A DNA stretch of 50,263 nucleotides, taken from the NCBI GenBank assembly GCA_902526595.1, contig CABZLO010000008.1, positions 1 through 50,263 of the forward strand, read 5' to 3'. The notes under the pieces are model-generated. The model was not told the origin of the DNA, did not search any database, and saw only the letters and a list, made by a program, of their open reading frames with translations. Positions 25,832 through 35,794 of this stretch are shown here, piece by piece (within the stretch, counting starts at the first letter, position 1; each line of letters starts with the position of its first letter). The position numbers and the translations under genes are program-made. The DNA comes from an uncultured Pelagibacteraceae bacterium. Lineage in GTDB: Bacteria; Pseudomonadota; Alphaproteobacteria; Pelagibacterales; Pelagibacteraceae.

Positions 25832-26605
25832 ATTTTCATATTCACTGGTTAATTGATAGTAAGTTTCATAGTCTAAATTTTGAGGTCTAAGACTCAAATC
25901 AATTTTGAGCTTTTCTAATATTTTTTGATCGCCATTAAAAAGTTCATTAAAAGGTTTTTTTAACATTTTCCTTCTATGGCTAAAAAAAATTCTTGTTACT
26001 TTTTCCAAGTTTTTGGGATCTTTAATTGTGAATGATTTATTTTTTGGAGAGAGTAATAACAATGAACTTTCAACCTTGGGTTTTGGAGAAAAAGAATCAG
26101 GTTTTATGTCACAAATTTTATCAATCTTGAGTTTCCAATTTGTCAATATTGATAATCTGCCATAAGTTGATGTATTAAATTTCGATATTATTCTGTCTGC
26201 TACTTCTTTTTGAAACATTAAAATTAAATGGTCAAACCAAAAGCTGTCCTTTAAATTGACAATCCATTTACTCAATATTTCTGTAGAAATATTGTATGGA
26301 AGATTACCAAATACGGTAAATTTTTCTTTTAACAATGAGGTTTCATCAATCTCTAGAATATCTTTATTAATAACTATTATTTCATCTCTAAAATTTTGCT
26401 CAAGTTTTTCTGCTAATATTTTGTCTTTTTCGATAACTATAACTTTTTTTGGATTTTTTTTTAAAATATAATTTGTTAAATTTCCTGTACCGGGACCTAT
26501 TTCAAGAATATTTTTTTTCTCAATTTGTGTAACATTAATAATTTTTTCTAAAATATTTTTATCTATTAAAAAATTTTGTCCTAGACTTTTTTTAGCTTTA
26601 ATCAA
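25820..26605 (-). CDS. rsmA: 16S rRNA dimethyladenosine methyltransferase RsmA (KsgA)
   Basis: Dimethylates the two adjacent adenines near the 3' end of 16S r[13 protein letters not shown] start, SAM motif [16 protein letters not shown], catalytic NLPYNIST, and [12 protein letters not shown] are all clear. 261 aa. Last gene of the lpt-surA-pdxA operon, overlapping pdxA by 4 nt. Confidence 0.96.
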   Translation of the reverse strand: MIKAKKSLGQNFLIDKNILEKIINVTQIEKKNILEIGPGTGNLTNYILKKNPKKVIVIEKDKILAEKLEQNFRDEIIVINKDILEIDETSLLKEKFTVFGNLPYNISTEILSKWIVNLKDSFWFDHLILMFQKEVADRIISKFNTSTYGRLSILTNWKLKIDKICDIKPDSFSPKPKVESSLLLLSPKNKSFTIKDPKNLEKVTRIFFSHRRKMLKKPFNELFNGDQKILEKLKIDLSLRPQNLDYETYYQLTSEYENLRS

Positions 26606-27561
26606 TGTTTTTCCAAAAATTGAATTGCTCTTAACAAACTTAATGGATTTGAAATATTTTTACCTAACATTTTTTCGTTAGGTCCATGATCTGGTGATAT
26701 CCTGTCAAAAGGTAAACCTAATGTTATATTTATTGCATCATATTCAAACAGAGTCTTTAATGGAGTTAGCACCTGATCGTGATACATTCCAATAATAACG
26801 TCAAATTTTTTTCTATTATTTTTTAAAAATATAGTATCAGCAGAATAAGGACCTGAAACATGATATTTTGTTTTAAGATATTTAATTGCTGGTTTAATAA
26901 TTTTATCATCTTCATTATATTTATTAACGCTTTCACAATGAGGATTAAGACCTAATATTCCTATTTTTGGTTTAAATCCAAACTTTTTTTTATAAAAATT
27001 GTTTATCAAAATAACTTTTTCTGAAATTTTTTTCTTATTGATTTCTTTTGAAACTAATTTAATTGGAACATGAGTTGTCAGAGGACAAACCGAAAGCTCT
27101 TTGTTGTAAATAAGCATACAAGTTTTATCTTTTGAAAATTTGCTTGATATTAATTCGGTTACTCCTAAGTATTTATTACTCAAAAAGTTTTTTTTTGAAA
27201 TTGGTCCATTAATAAACTTAGTAATTTTACCTTTCTTGAGAATAGCGAAAGCTAAATTGAATGATTTTTTAATATAAGAATTTGATTTTGATGTAATTTT
27301 ATCAAAAGCTTTTAGTGGGTGATATTCGACGTTTATTAAATTAATCGTCTTATTGTTAAGCTTATAGTCGTCCAATTTTAATAAATTTAGAACTTTAATA
27401 CGCTTTTTAAATTTAAGCCTTTTCATTTGAAGTTTTAATAATTTTTCAGACGAAATTAAAATTAAAGGGTTTTTTATTTTTTTTTTTAAAATTTTAAAAA
27501 ATATTTCTAAAAAAATACTATTTGGTTCTCCACTAACAATCAAAATAGGATTATAATTCAT
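26602..27561 (-). CDS. pdxA: 4-hydroxythreonine-4-phosphate dehydrogenase family protein PdxA, divergent
   Basis: PdxA oxidises 4-phosphohydroxy-threonine in pyridoxal phosphate synthesis. Metal-site histidines appear in TTHVPIK, MYHDQVLTPLK and SPDHGPN, and LGLNPH, SGPYSADT and NITLGLPFDR fit the family. Key deviations from E. coli PdxA as I recall it: GEPAGIGP is GEPNSIFLE, the substrate-binding GHTE is GVTE, and RTSVDHGT is RISPDHGP. 319 aa. The operon position between surA and rsmA is the conserved one, so orthology is likely while activity is less certain. Confidence 0.87.
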   Translation of the reverse strand: MNYNPILIVSGEPNSIFLEIFFKILKKKIKNPLILISSEKLLKLQMKRLKFKKRIKVLNLLKLDDYKLNNKTINLINVEYHPLKAFDKITSKSNSYIKKSFNLAFAILKKGKITKFINGPISKKNFLSNKYLGVTELISSKFSKDKTCMLIYNKELSVCPLTTHVPIKLVSKEINKKKISEKVILINNFYKKKFGFKPKIGILGLNPHCESVNKYNEDDKIIKPAIKYLKTKYHVSGPYSADTIFLKNNRKKFDVIIGMYHDQVLTPLKTLFEYDAINITLGLPFDRISPDHGPNEKMLGKNISNPLSLLRAIQFLEKH

Positions 27562-28477
27562 CTATTTTCATATCCTTTTTAATTTTGTTAAAGTAAATGT
27601 TTGAAAATTGATCTAGTTGTTCGTTTGTTTTTATTTTAATTATTTTTTCAATTTCTCTATTAAGATCTAACTTTAATTGTATTTCTCTTTTGTCTTCGAC
27701 TTTTAAAATAATAAATGCTCCAGGTATATTTAAAGGCCTAGTTATTTCTCCAATTTTTGTATTTTTTAACTCAGCCTTAATTTTGTTTGATAACGAACTT
27801 TCTTTAATCCAGCCAATTTTACCTCCATTAATCGAGGTTTCAGAAACACTATAAATTATTGCTGCTTTAGAAAAATCACTTTTTGCTATTTCATTTTTAA
27901 TTAATTTAAACTTGGTATCTAATTCGTTCTTGTCTTTTATATTAAAAACAATTTCAGAGATTAAAAACTCTTTTTGCAGTTTTTTTGTCGAAATTTCGTC
28001 CTCTATTAATTTTTTATTAATTTTAACTTGTTTAGAAAATTTTTTAAAAATTAATTCATTCCACATTATTTGAACTGTAATTCTCTTTTTGATATCATTT
28101 AAATTAATACCATTTTTTTTTAAAAATAAATTAAGATCTTGCAATGAGTTTAAGTTTAGCCTCTTGAAATAATCTAACATAAATTTTTCAATAAACTTTT
28201 CATCTAATTGTAAATTTTTGTAATACTTTTTTAATTCAACTTCTCTTATTTTATTTTTAATTATTGAATTTTTTGAAATTTCATATACTTCATTTTTATC
28301 TAATCTCTTAACATCTTCATTAATCATATTTAAATAATTTATCTCCTGTAAGATATCAACTGAAGTCACAATCTCATTGTTAACTTTAAACATGACTTTA
28401 TTTTCAATTGCAAATGACTCAAATGTTATAAGAAACACATAATACATAATTATAAAAAATTTAAGTTTAAGCATCAT
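27551..28477 (-). CDS. surA: SurA-like periplasmic chaperone/peptidyl-prolyl isomerase
   Basis: 308 aa with a signal peptide (first 22 residues, ending SFA), a SurA-type N-terminal region (VMFKVNNEIVTSVDI), and one parvulin-like domain (about residues 160-270; SINGGKIGWIKESSL and IGEITRPLNIPGAFIILKV). E. coli SurA has two parvulin domains; this one has one. It helps fold outer-membrane proteins such as the LptD encoded 6 bp upstream. Confidence 0.87.
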   Translation of the reverse strand: MMLKLKFFIIMYYVFLITFESFAIENKVMFKVNNEIVTSVDILQEINYLNMINEDVKRLDKNEVYEISKNSIIKNKIREVELKKYYKNLQLDEKFIEKFMLDYFKRLNLNSLQDLNLFLKKNGINLNDIKKRITVQIMWNELIFKKFSKQVKINKKLIEDEISTKKLQKEFLISEIVFNIKDKNELDTKFKLIKNEIAKSDFSKAAIIYSVSETSINGGKIGWIKESSLSNKIKAELKNTKIGEITRPLNIPGAFIILKVEDKREIQLKLDLNREIEKIIKIKTNEQLDQFSNIYFNKIKKDMKIDEL

Positions 28478-28483
28478 TATTTC

Positions 28484-31096
28484 TTATCTATCTACTTTTT
28501 GTTCGTAATTTGTGAGCGGTATAAGACTAATCGTAAAAAATAAATTCTCAGATGGTTTTAAATCTCTATCTTCATAATATGTTTTTTTATATTTAATACC
28601 TGCAGATAAACAGTCATTTTTGTATTGATAAACAAAGTCATAATACTCTGTTAAATTTAATTTTCTATTTCTTCTAGTTTTAAATGTTAAATAATTCTTT
28701 TCTTTAAAATTTACTGAGGTTGTATTGTCTATAAAATTCGTACTACCTAATTCTGCTCTTTCTTCTACAAAGTTGATTTTCGTATTAAAGTTATTCAAAT
28801 TTAATTCCGCACTAAAATCGTTATAGTCAATAGAATTAAGATCATTATCAACAGAAAATTTATAATTAATATTAAAAAACTCTGAAAAATTATTAGATAA
28901 AGATCCATAAATATTTGAAGTTTTTCTATTTAAAGTAGTTTTTTTTGGAATAAATTTTTCTTCTTTATCCCTAATAACGGATGCAAGTTTAACTTCAAAA
29001 AATTTATTAAAATCTTTTATATCTTCTAACTTATAGTCCAAACCAAGTGTTATACTCCTCCCTGTTTCAAAAGAGTCGCTGATACCAAGTCTATTTTTAC
29101 TGAAAATATTATCAACACTAATTGTTTTGTCTGATGATGAGTGATTTTTCATATCGTTAGGATTTATTTTAAGTAAAATTTTTGGAGTTAGATAATTTAT
29201 ATTTTTTTCAGTTTGTTTTAATAATGGATAATCACTGTTGAAATTAATTATACCCATTAATTCAACTTGAGGACTAGATTTATATTCGGTGTTGTTTTTA
29301 CCAACTGAATTTAAATTTCTCAAATCAAACTCAAAAAAACTTTTTAAGCCATCAAAAAACATATAATCTTTGCTTTTGAATCCAACATCATTCGTAATTC
29401 TTGATTTAAGAACATTAGTATTATTTAGTAAATTATCTCCATTAGATGCAAAGTTTATTCTTCCGTTAAGAATATCATCACTTAAAATTTTATTAAAACT
29501 ATAATAAGGTAAAACATATTCATATCTATCATTATTAACTTTCTGAAGATTTTCATAACTTCTTACACCACTTTCAAAATCATAATTTTCATTTCTTAAA
29601 ACAATTTTTAACTCATTTTTTAAGTTGTCATAGTTGGTTGGTTGAAGTAAATCATTTTCGATATGAGTATCAAAAATTTTTAAAAAGGTATCATTTGTTA
29701 CTCTCTCAATTGATAAATATAAATTACTTTCAGTAAATTTTTTTAAATTTAGATTTAATTCATAATTTGCAAACAAATTGAATATACTATTTTTTTTTGT
29801 GTCGAGAGTTGACTTGTAATTATTTACAAAACCAAAATTTGTATAAAGTTTTGAATTTTTTTTAATTTGCCTAAATTCATTTTGAAACATTTGCATATTA
29901 TCTTCAAAAATATATGGTGTAAAAGTATAATCTCTATTTTCAGCTAAGACAGAATAATAAGGTATAGAAAATGAGTCACCTAGCGTAGTTGAGTTATTGA
30001 TTTGTGGTTTTAAAAATCCTGAACGACGGTCAACTGAAGGGTCGGGATGGAAAAATTTTGGAAAATACAGAATAGGAAAATCGTATATTTTTAAAATTGC
30101 ATTTTTATAGGATATTTCTTTTTTTTCATTATCATGAACAATTTCTTTTGCTTTAATTGACCATGGTGTACAATTTTTACTTATTTTGCAGCTTGTAAAA
30201 ACTCCTTTAGTGATTGTAGTTCGATTATTTTCACTCTTTGCTGATATACCGTATATTCTAGGATCATTATTAGTATCATCAAATATATCTTTACGAACTT
30301 TAATTTTAGCCTCAGATCCATAGAAAGTTTGATCATTTAAATTTATAATCGCACTAGTAAAATAAAATTTATCACTTGTTGGTAATTTATATTTTGTATT
30401 AATTAATATTTCTTCACCTCTTAATTCTTCTTCATTAATTAAATATTTGAATTTTTTTAATTTATATAAGTTTGATTTATCTGTAACTGTAGTATTTTTT
30501 TGAGAAAATAATTCCATAGAATTAGTTAAAAAAGTTACATCATTTGATTTAAAATTATATTTTGAATGGATTATTGCATCGGTTTCACCTTTGGAATAAA
30601 TCTTTCCATCATTTTTAAGATATGAAATAAAATTAGATTTAATAAGATAATTTTTAATCTTATTATTTATTGTAACATTTTTTTCAGCATTAATATTATT
30701 CTCACTTACATTATAGGTAAAAGATTCTGCTTGAATTTCAATTCCTCCCTTAATGTCTTTTGCAATCGATCCATTTTTAGTAAAAATTAAATTATCATTT
30801 TTTTTATAAATAATACTTTGAGTATAAATTTCATAATTATTAATTCTGTCATAAATTTCTACATTTCCACTAGCATTTAAAATATTTAATTTTTTATTGT
30901 ATTCAAATTGATTAGCGTTAATTAAAAGGCCATTATTTGAGGTAATTGTACCTCTTTTTTTTCCAATAAATTTGTTTCCATTTTCTAAAATTTCGATCTC
31001 TGTAATATCAAAATTAAATTGCTCTAAACTCCACGCACTCAAGGAAATTAAGCAAAAAAATATTAAATAAGAAATTTTTAAAATACTATTTTTCAT
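28484..31096 (-). CDS. lptD: LPS-assembly protein LptD
   Basis: Outer-membrane beta-barrel that inserts lipopolysaccharide, working with LptE. A signal peptide (about 22 residues, ending SAWS) is followed by an LptA-like beta-jellyroll (about 25-220; NGLLINANQFEYNKKLNILNA), then DPRIYGISA, and the LptD barrel with FPILYFPKFFHPDPSVDRRSGFL. Cysteines at SCKISKNCTPW and NDCLSAG could form the plug-barrel disulfides. 870 aa. Flanked by lptG (11-nt overlap) and surA. Confidence 0.94.
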   Translation of the reverse strand: MKNSILKISYLIFFCLISLSAWSLEQFNFDITEIEILENGNKFIGKKRGTITSNNGLLINANQFEYNKKLNILNASGNVEIYDRINNYEIYTQSIIYKKNDNLIFTKNGSIAKDIKGGIEIQAESFTYNVSENNINAEKNVTINNKIKNYLIKSNFISYLKNDGKIYSKGETDAIIHSKYNFKSNDVTFLTNSMELFSQKNTTVTDKSNLYKLKKFKYLINEEELRGEEILINTKYKLPTSDKFYFTSAIINLNDQTFYGSEAKIKVRKDIFDDTNNDPRIYGISAKSENNRTTITKGVFTSCKISKNCTPWSIKAKEIVHDNEKKEISYKNAILKIYDFPILYFPKFFHPDPSVDRRSGFLKPQINNSTTLGDSFSIPYYSVLAENRDYTFTPYIFEDNMQMFQNEFRQIKKNSKLYTNFGFVNNYKSTLDTKKNSIFNLFANYELNLNLKKFTESNLYLSIERVTNDTFLKIFDTHIENDLLQPTNYDNLKNELKIVLRNENYDFESGVRSYENLQKVNNDRYEYVLPYYSFNKILSDDILNGRINFASNGDNLLNNTNVLKSRITNDVGFKSKDYMFFDGLKSFFEFDLRNLNSVGKNNTEYKSSPQVELMGIINFNSDYPLLKQTEKNINYLTPKILLKINPNDMKNHSSSDKTISVDNIFSKNRLGISDSFETGRSITLGLDYKLEDIKDFNKFFEVKLASVIRDKEEKFIPKKTTLNRKTSNIYGSLSNNFSEFFNINYKFSVDNDLNSIDYNDFSAELNLNNFNTKINFVEERAELGSTNFIDNTTSVNFKEKNYLTFKTRRNRKLNLTEYYDFVYQYKNDCLSAGIKYKKTYYEDRDLKPSENLFFTISLIPLTNYEQKVDR

Positions 31097-32159
31097 TAAT
31101 CCTATACAGCAATAAACAATTTGTAATTAGCAATATCAATAAAGGTAGAAAAATTGAAAATAATATTGATATTCTCTCTGTGCTACCCAATACATATGAA
31201 AAATTATTTAAGTAGTAAATTATTACAGAAAAAAATAATCCAATTGATATTTTAAAAGTAGTACCTTTTATTTGCTTAATATTTAACATTATAACTGATG
31301 ATAATAGAGTAATTAGTAATAAAAAAATAGGATATGATACTAGTTTATATATATGCATATCAACCTCAGTTGTAGAGTAGTTTAGATTTTTATAATTGTT
31401 CCTTAATTCATAAAGTTCTACAAAACTTAATGCTGATAAATTTGAATATAGCGTCTGAACTCTGTTTAAATCAAAATTTGTTTTTAAATATAGTAATTCT
31501 CTATTACTATAATTATTCTCTTCATAAATTTTTGCTTCTCTTATTTGCCATTCATTACTAGAAATATCTATCTTATTACTTTTTATATTTCTTATTACAT
31601 TAAAATTTTCGTCAAATTCCGTAATAAAAACATTGTTTAAAAATTTTTGGTTTATAGCTGAAGCGTTTGTAATTATAACCTTGTCATCAATTTTATCTTT
31701 TATCCATAGACCATTCTTTGTGATAACTGCAAGATATTTTCCGTCTGTTGCGTACTCGGATTTAATTTCTAGATAAATATTTTTCAAATTAGAAGATAAG
31801 TGATAAAATATAGTTATAATGAATATTCCAGTTAAAATTGAAAGTATGCTTAAAATGTATAAAATAGAAGAGTTTTTGAGCCCTGAATATTTAAAAATAT
31901 CTATTTCTCTATTATCAAAAAACTTAATAAAAAAAAGTTGTATTGTTATCAGTAATATAAATGGAAATAATTCAAATATTTGAATAGGTGAGTTTAGAGC
32001 AGATAAAAATAATGTAAAACTAATACCCACATTTTCATTTTTGAAAAAGTCGAGTTCGCTTAATAAATTTAAAATAAATACTAAACTAGTCATTATCAAA
32101 AAAACAAAAACGAGAGATTTTAGATAAACAATTGATATAAATTTGATGAACACTCTCAT
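31086..32159 (-). CDS. lptG: LPS export permease LptG
   Basis: YjgP/YjgQ family permease that with LptF and the ATPase LptB extracts lipopolysaccharide from the inner membrane. Six hydrophobic helices: two at each end and more flanking a periplasmic beta domain (about 130-260). 357 aa. It follows lptF by 3 bp. LptF and LptG are told apart here by gene order. Confidence 0.9.
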   Translation of the reverse strand: MRVFIKFISIVYLKSLVFVFLIMTSLVFILNLLSELDFFKNENVGISFTLFLSALNSPIQIFELFPFILLITIQLFFIKFFDNREIDIFKYSGLKNSSILYILSILSILTGIFIITIFYHLSSNLKNIYLEIKSEYATDGKYLAVITKNGLWIKDKIDDKVIITNASAINQKFLNNVFITEFDENFNVIRNIKSNKIDISSNEWQIREAKIYEENNYSNRELLYLKTNFDLNRVQTLYSNLSALSFVELYELRNNYKNLNYSTTEVDMHIYKLVSYPIFLLLITLLSSVIMLNIKQIKGTTFKISIGLFFSVIIYYLNNFSYVLGSTERISILFSIFLPLLILLITNCLLLYRINEK

Positions 32160-32162
32160 AAA

Positions 32163-33305
32163 TTATAAATTTTTTATTTTTAAATTAAATTTACTTGCTA
32201 AAAAAAAATATAGCAGAATAAGCAGTACAATAGGAATTGTCATTATACTTAAATCATAAATAGACACTTGCGATATAAACCTAATAGTTGTTTCAGAAAA
32301 TATAATTACAAATAGTCCTATTAAAAAAGCAATTATTCTTATTTTGCTGTAGTTTGAATTTTCTTTTGAAGTCGTAATTAATAAAAGTGGGATTAGAGAT
32401 AGCAAAGGGATGTAAAAAGGAATTATAAATCTTTTATAAAATTCTTTTGTAATATTTTGAATATTTCGGTAAGTACAATTTTCAATACTTTTTGAATTCA
32501 GTTCAAATTCTTTTTTATTTAATGTATAAAAATTCTTGATACATAAAAATAATTTCAGAGATGAAATCTCTTGTGTTTTTTTATATGTAGTTGTGTTAGT
32601 TTCAATATTGGCTAATGAAAAATCAGACTTTGAAAACGAAATATTAGTAATTTCATTATTTTTTGAGTTAATAGTTGCACCTTCAAATAAAACTAAAATT
32701 GGTGAATTTCCAATTTGTTTAAATTCTCCTTTTTTTGCATATGTTATTTGAAATTCATTAATATTTATTTCTTTTTTAAGATATAAATTAGTTAAATTTC
32801 CATATTTATCTTTTTTATCAGCGTAGATAGTTACTCCTTTAATTGTATCATTAAATTTTTGTTGTTTTATAAAATTATCAAAAAAATTTACAGTTGATGA
32901 TCTAAGAAATGACCTGGCTATATCTTGTGATTTTGGAACAACAAAAGCAGTTAAAATTATTTGAAGAATTAGTAAAATTACAGAAATTTTAAGTATAAAT
33001 TTTACAACTTTAATTTTGTGCACTCCAAAATTCCACAAAATTATTAATTCGTTGTTCAGTTCAGACTTAATAGTTACATAGAAGAGACTAAAAAATAGTG
33101 CAAAAGGAAATATTTTACTTAAAATCTTTGGAAAATTTAGCAATGAAAAATTTAAATAAACTAAATAATCTCGGCCGTCTTCAATCATAATATCAAGAAA
33201 ATTAACAGCTTGAAAAACCCATATAACTATGCTTGTGCTCACAAGCGCGATAAAAAAGAAAGTCAGATAATCTCTTAATAATTTCCTAAATAATATTTTT
33301 TTCAT
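32163..33305 (-). CDS. lptF: LPS export permease LptF
   Basis: 380-aa YjgP/YjgQ family partner of LptG. N-terminal RDYLTFFFIALVSTSIVIWVFQAVNFLDIMIEDG is typical, followed by a periplasmic domain and four C-terminal helices. It heads the lptF-lptG-lptD-surA-pdxA-rsmA operon and is divergent from pepA. Confidence 0.9.
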   Translation of the reverse strand: MKKILFRKLLRDYLTFFFIALVSTSIVIWVFQAVNFLDIMIEDGRDYLVYLNFSLLNFPKILSKIFPFALFFSLFYVTIKSELNNELIILWNFGVHKIKVVKFILKISVILLILQIILTAFVVPKSQDIARSFLRSSTVNFFDNFIKQQKFNDTIKGVTIYADKKDKYGNLTNLYLKKEININEFQITYAKKGEFKQIGNSPILVLFEGATINSKNNEITNISFSKSDFSLANIETNTTTYKKTQEISSLKLFLCIKNFYTLNKKEFELNSKSIENCTYRNIQNITKEFYKRFIIPFYIPLLSLIPLLLITTSKENSNYSKIRIIAFLIGLFVIIFSETTIRFISQVSIYDLSIMTIPIVLLILLYFFLASKFNLKIKNL

Positions 33306-33365
33306 TGAAATATGATTATTTAAATATATATAACATCCTACTCGTATAGAGTGTATTTAAAATTT

Positions 33366-34820
33366 ATGTCTATCCAAATAAATTACAAAACTGCTTTTTT
33401 AAAAAAAAAATCAAGTAATCTAGTGTTATTTGTCGATGAAAATTTCAATATTACTACTTTAAAAAAATTCACTTCGAATAAAGATTATTCATTTATTTCT
33501 GATTTACTCTCAATAAATGATAAAAAAAAAGAGATTATAGCTTTTGATATTAGTTCAAGAAAAAAAATAATATTAATATCACTTAAAAAAAAATTAACAA
33601 ATTCTGCCGCTGAAAGTTTAGGAGCAAAATTTTATGATATTTTTAAAGATGCTAAACAAAATCATTATGACATCAATTCTGATTGTCCAAAAAATATATT
33701 AAAAAATTTTATAGGTTATTTTTTACATGGTCTAAGACTTAAATCTTATTCTTTTAATAAATATAAATCAAAAAAGGAAAACAAAAATCTTTTTATAAAT
33801 GTTGTTGGTGCTAATGTCCCATCTTTAAGTGATCAATTAAAATTTAAAGCTATTGAGGAGGGAACTTTTTTTGCAAGAGATTTGGTATCAGAGCCTGGAA
33901 ACATCTTGCATCCTGATGAATATGCAAAAAGATTAAATTTGTTAAAAAAAATTGGTTTAAAAGTAAATGTTTATGATGAAAAAAAATTAAAAAAATTAGG
34001 CATGAATACACTATTAGGTGTGGGTCAAGGCAGTATAAGAGGATCTTATCTTGTAACTATGGAATGGAAAGGAATTAGTTCTAATTCAAAACCGATAGCT
34101 TTTGTAGGTAAAGGTGTTTGCTTTGATACTGGAGGTATATCCTTGAAACCAGCAAAGTTTATGGAAGACATGACCTATGATATGGCTGGATCAGCTACTG
34201 TGGTAGGTTTAATGAAAAGTTTAGCTCTTAGAAAAGCAAAAGTAAACGCAATAGGTGTAGTAGGTCTAGTCGAAAATATGCCAGGTGGAAATGCTCAAAG
34301 ACCAGGAGATATTGTAAAATCTTATAGTGGAAAAACAGTTGAAATTTTAAATACAGATGCAGAAGGTAGACTTGTATTAGCAGATGCTCTTACATACACA
34401 GAAGAAAAATATAAACCAAAATTTATTATTGATTTAGCAACTTTAACTGGTGCTATTATTGTATCATTAGGATCAGAATATGCTGGTTTATTTTCTAATA
34501 ATGATAAATTGTCGAATCAGTTAATTGATGCAGGTGAAAAAACAGAAGAAAAAGTTTGGAGAATGCCTTTAAATAAAAATTTTGATAAGCTCATAGATTC
34601 AAAAAATGCTGACATGCAAAATATTAATTATGTCGGTGGTGCTGGCTCAACCACTGCAGCACAATTTTTACAAAGATTTATTTTAAACAAAACTCCATGG
34701 GCACATTTGGATATAGCTGGTATGGCTTTTTCAAAGTACGGTGGGGCTCTTAATTCAGGTGGTGCAACAGGTTACGGAGTAAGATTATTAAATAAACTAG
34801 TAGAGGACTATTATGAGTAA
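33366..34820 (+). CDS. pepA: Leucyl aminopeptidase PepA (M17)
   Basis: Dinuclear-zinc exopeptidase. The metal-binding GKGVCFDTGGISLKPAK with DMTYDMAGSATVVGLMK, and NTDAEGRLVLADALTY with IDLATLTGA, are the M17 signatures. I chose the ATG at 33366 (484 aa, MSIQINYK); a GTG at 33351 would add five residues. Overlaps ndk by 8 nt. Confidence 0.95.
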   Translation: MSIQINYKTAFLKKKSSNLVLFVDENFNITTLKKFTSNKDYSFISDLLSINDKKKEIIAFDISSRKKIILISLKKKLTNSAAESLGAKFYDIFKDAKQNHYDINSDCPKNILKNFIGYFLHGLRLKSYSFNKYKSKKENKNLFINVVGANVPSLSDQLKFKAIEEGTFFARDLVSEPGNILHPDEYAKRLNLLKKIGLKVNVYDEKKLKKLGMNTLLGVGQGSIRGSYLVTMEWKGISSNSKPIAFVGKGVCFDTGGISLKPAKFMEDMTYDMAGSATVVGLMKSLALRKAKVNAIGVVGLVENMPGGNAQRPGDIVKSYSGKTVEILNTDAEGRLVLADALTYTEEKYKPKFIIDLATLTGAIIVSLGSEYAGLFSNNDKLSNQLIDAGEKTEEKVWRMPLNKNFDKLIDSKNADMQNINYVGGAGSTTAAQFLQRFILNKTPWAHLDIAGMAFSKYGGALNSGGATGYGVRLLNKLVEDYYE

Positions 34821-35223
34821 TTTAGAGCATACTTTATCAATCATTAAACCAGATGCTGTTGAAAGAAATTTAGAGAATGAAATTAAAGAGATGTTTAAGA
34901 ATAAAGGATTTACAATATTAAAAGAAAAAAAGATACAAATTGAAAAATCTGAAGCTGAAAAATTTTATAAAGTTCACGAGACTAAACCCTTTTTTAATGA
35001 TTTATGTACTTATCTTTCTTCAGGACCTATTGTTGTAATGGTTCTTGAAAAAGAGGGTGCAGTTATTGGAAATAGAGTGTTAATGGGATCTACTAACCCA
35101 AAAGACGCAGAAGAGGGAACTATCAGAAAAAAATATGGAATTTCAATAGATAAAAATTCAGTGCATGGTTCTGATAGTGTTGAGAACGCAAAAATTGAAA
35201 TAGATTTTTTTTTTAGAGACTAA
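34813..35223 (+). CDS. ndk: Nucleoside diphosphate kinase
   Basis: Equilibrates nucleoside di- and triphosphates through a phosphohistidine. LSIIKPDAVERN, the GNRVLMGSTNP loop, GTIRKKYGIS and the active-site SVHGSDSVENA (His about 116) are clear. 136 aa, normal. Overlaps purN tail-to-tail by 11 nt. Confidence 0.96.
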   Translation: MSNLEHTLSIIKPDAVERNLENEIKEMFKNKGFTILKEKKIQIEKSEAEKFYKVHETKPFFNDLCTYLSSGPIVVMVLEKEGAVIGNRVLMGSTNPKDAEEGTIRKKYGISIDKNSVHGSDSVENAKIEIDFFFRD

Positions 35224-35794
35224 CTATTTTACTGATTGCTTTAGGATATAGCTTGTGTTCGTGAGTCAAAACTCTTTTTGCTAAAGATTTGGCTGTATCT
35301 CCTTTAATGATCCTAACTTTTTTTTGAAGAATAATTTTTCCAGAGTCTAATTTTGAATTAACAAAATGTACAGTGCAACCAGAGTATTTTTCATTATTTG
35401 ATATAGCTCGTTCGTGAGTATTTAAACCTTTATACTTTGGAAGCAGGGAAGGATGAATATTTAATATTTTACCTTTAAAACTTTTAATAAAATCTTTGGA
35501 TAGAATTTTCATAAATCCTGCAAGGCAAATAATTTTTATTTTGTTTTTTTTAATTTCATAAATTATTTTTTTTTCAGCACTTATTTTATTTTTATAATTA
35601 AAAACATGATTTGATATTTTAAAAATCTTTCCAAATTTTAATCCATTAGCTTTTGAGTTATCTGAAATAATTAATTCTATTGATATAGGTGAATTTTTTT
35701 TTTTAGAAAATTTAATTAGTGATTTAAGGTTACTCCCGGTTCCGGAAATAAATACTGCACACTTTACTTTTTTATTACCAGTTGATTGAACCAT
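35213..35794 (-). CDS. purN: Phosphoribosylglycinamide formyltransferase PurN
   Basis: Formyl-THF-dependent step of purine synthesis. FISGTGSNLKSL near the N-terminus, LAGFMKILS, LNIHPSLLPKYKGLNTHERA and GCTVHFVNSKLDSGKIILQ are the family motifs. 193 aa, slightly lysine-rich. It starts inside the 3' end of purM (20-nt overlap). Confidence 0.95.
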   Translation of the reverse strand: MVQSTGNKKVKCAVFISGTGSNLKSLIKFSKKKNSPISIELIISDNSKANGLKFGKIFKISNHVFNYKNKISAEKKIIYEIKKNKIKIICLAGFMKILSKDFIKSFKGKILNIHPSLLPKYKGLNTHERAISNNEKYSGCTVHFVNSKLDSGKIILQKKVRIIKGDTAKSLAKRVLTHEHKLYPKAISKIVSL

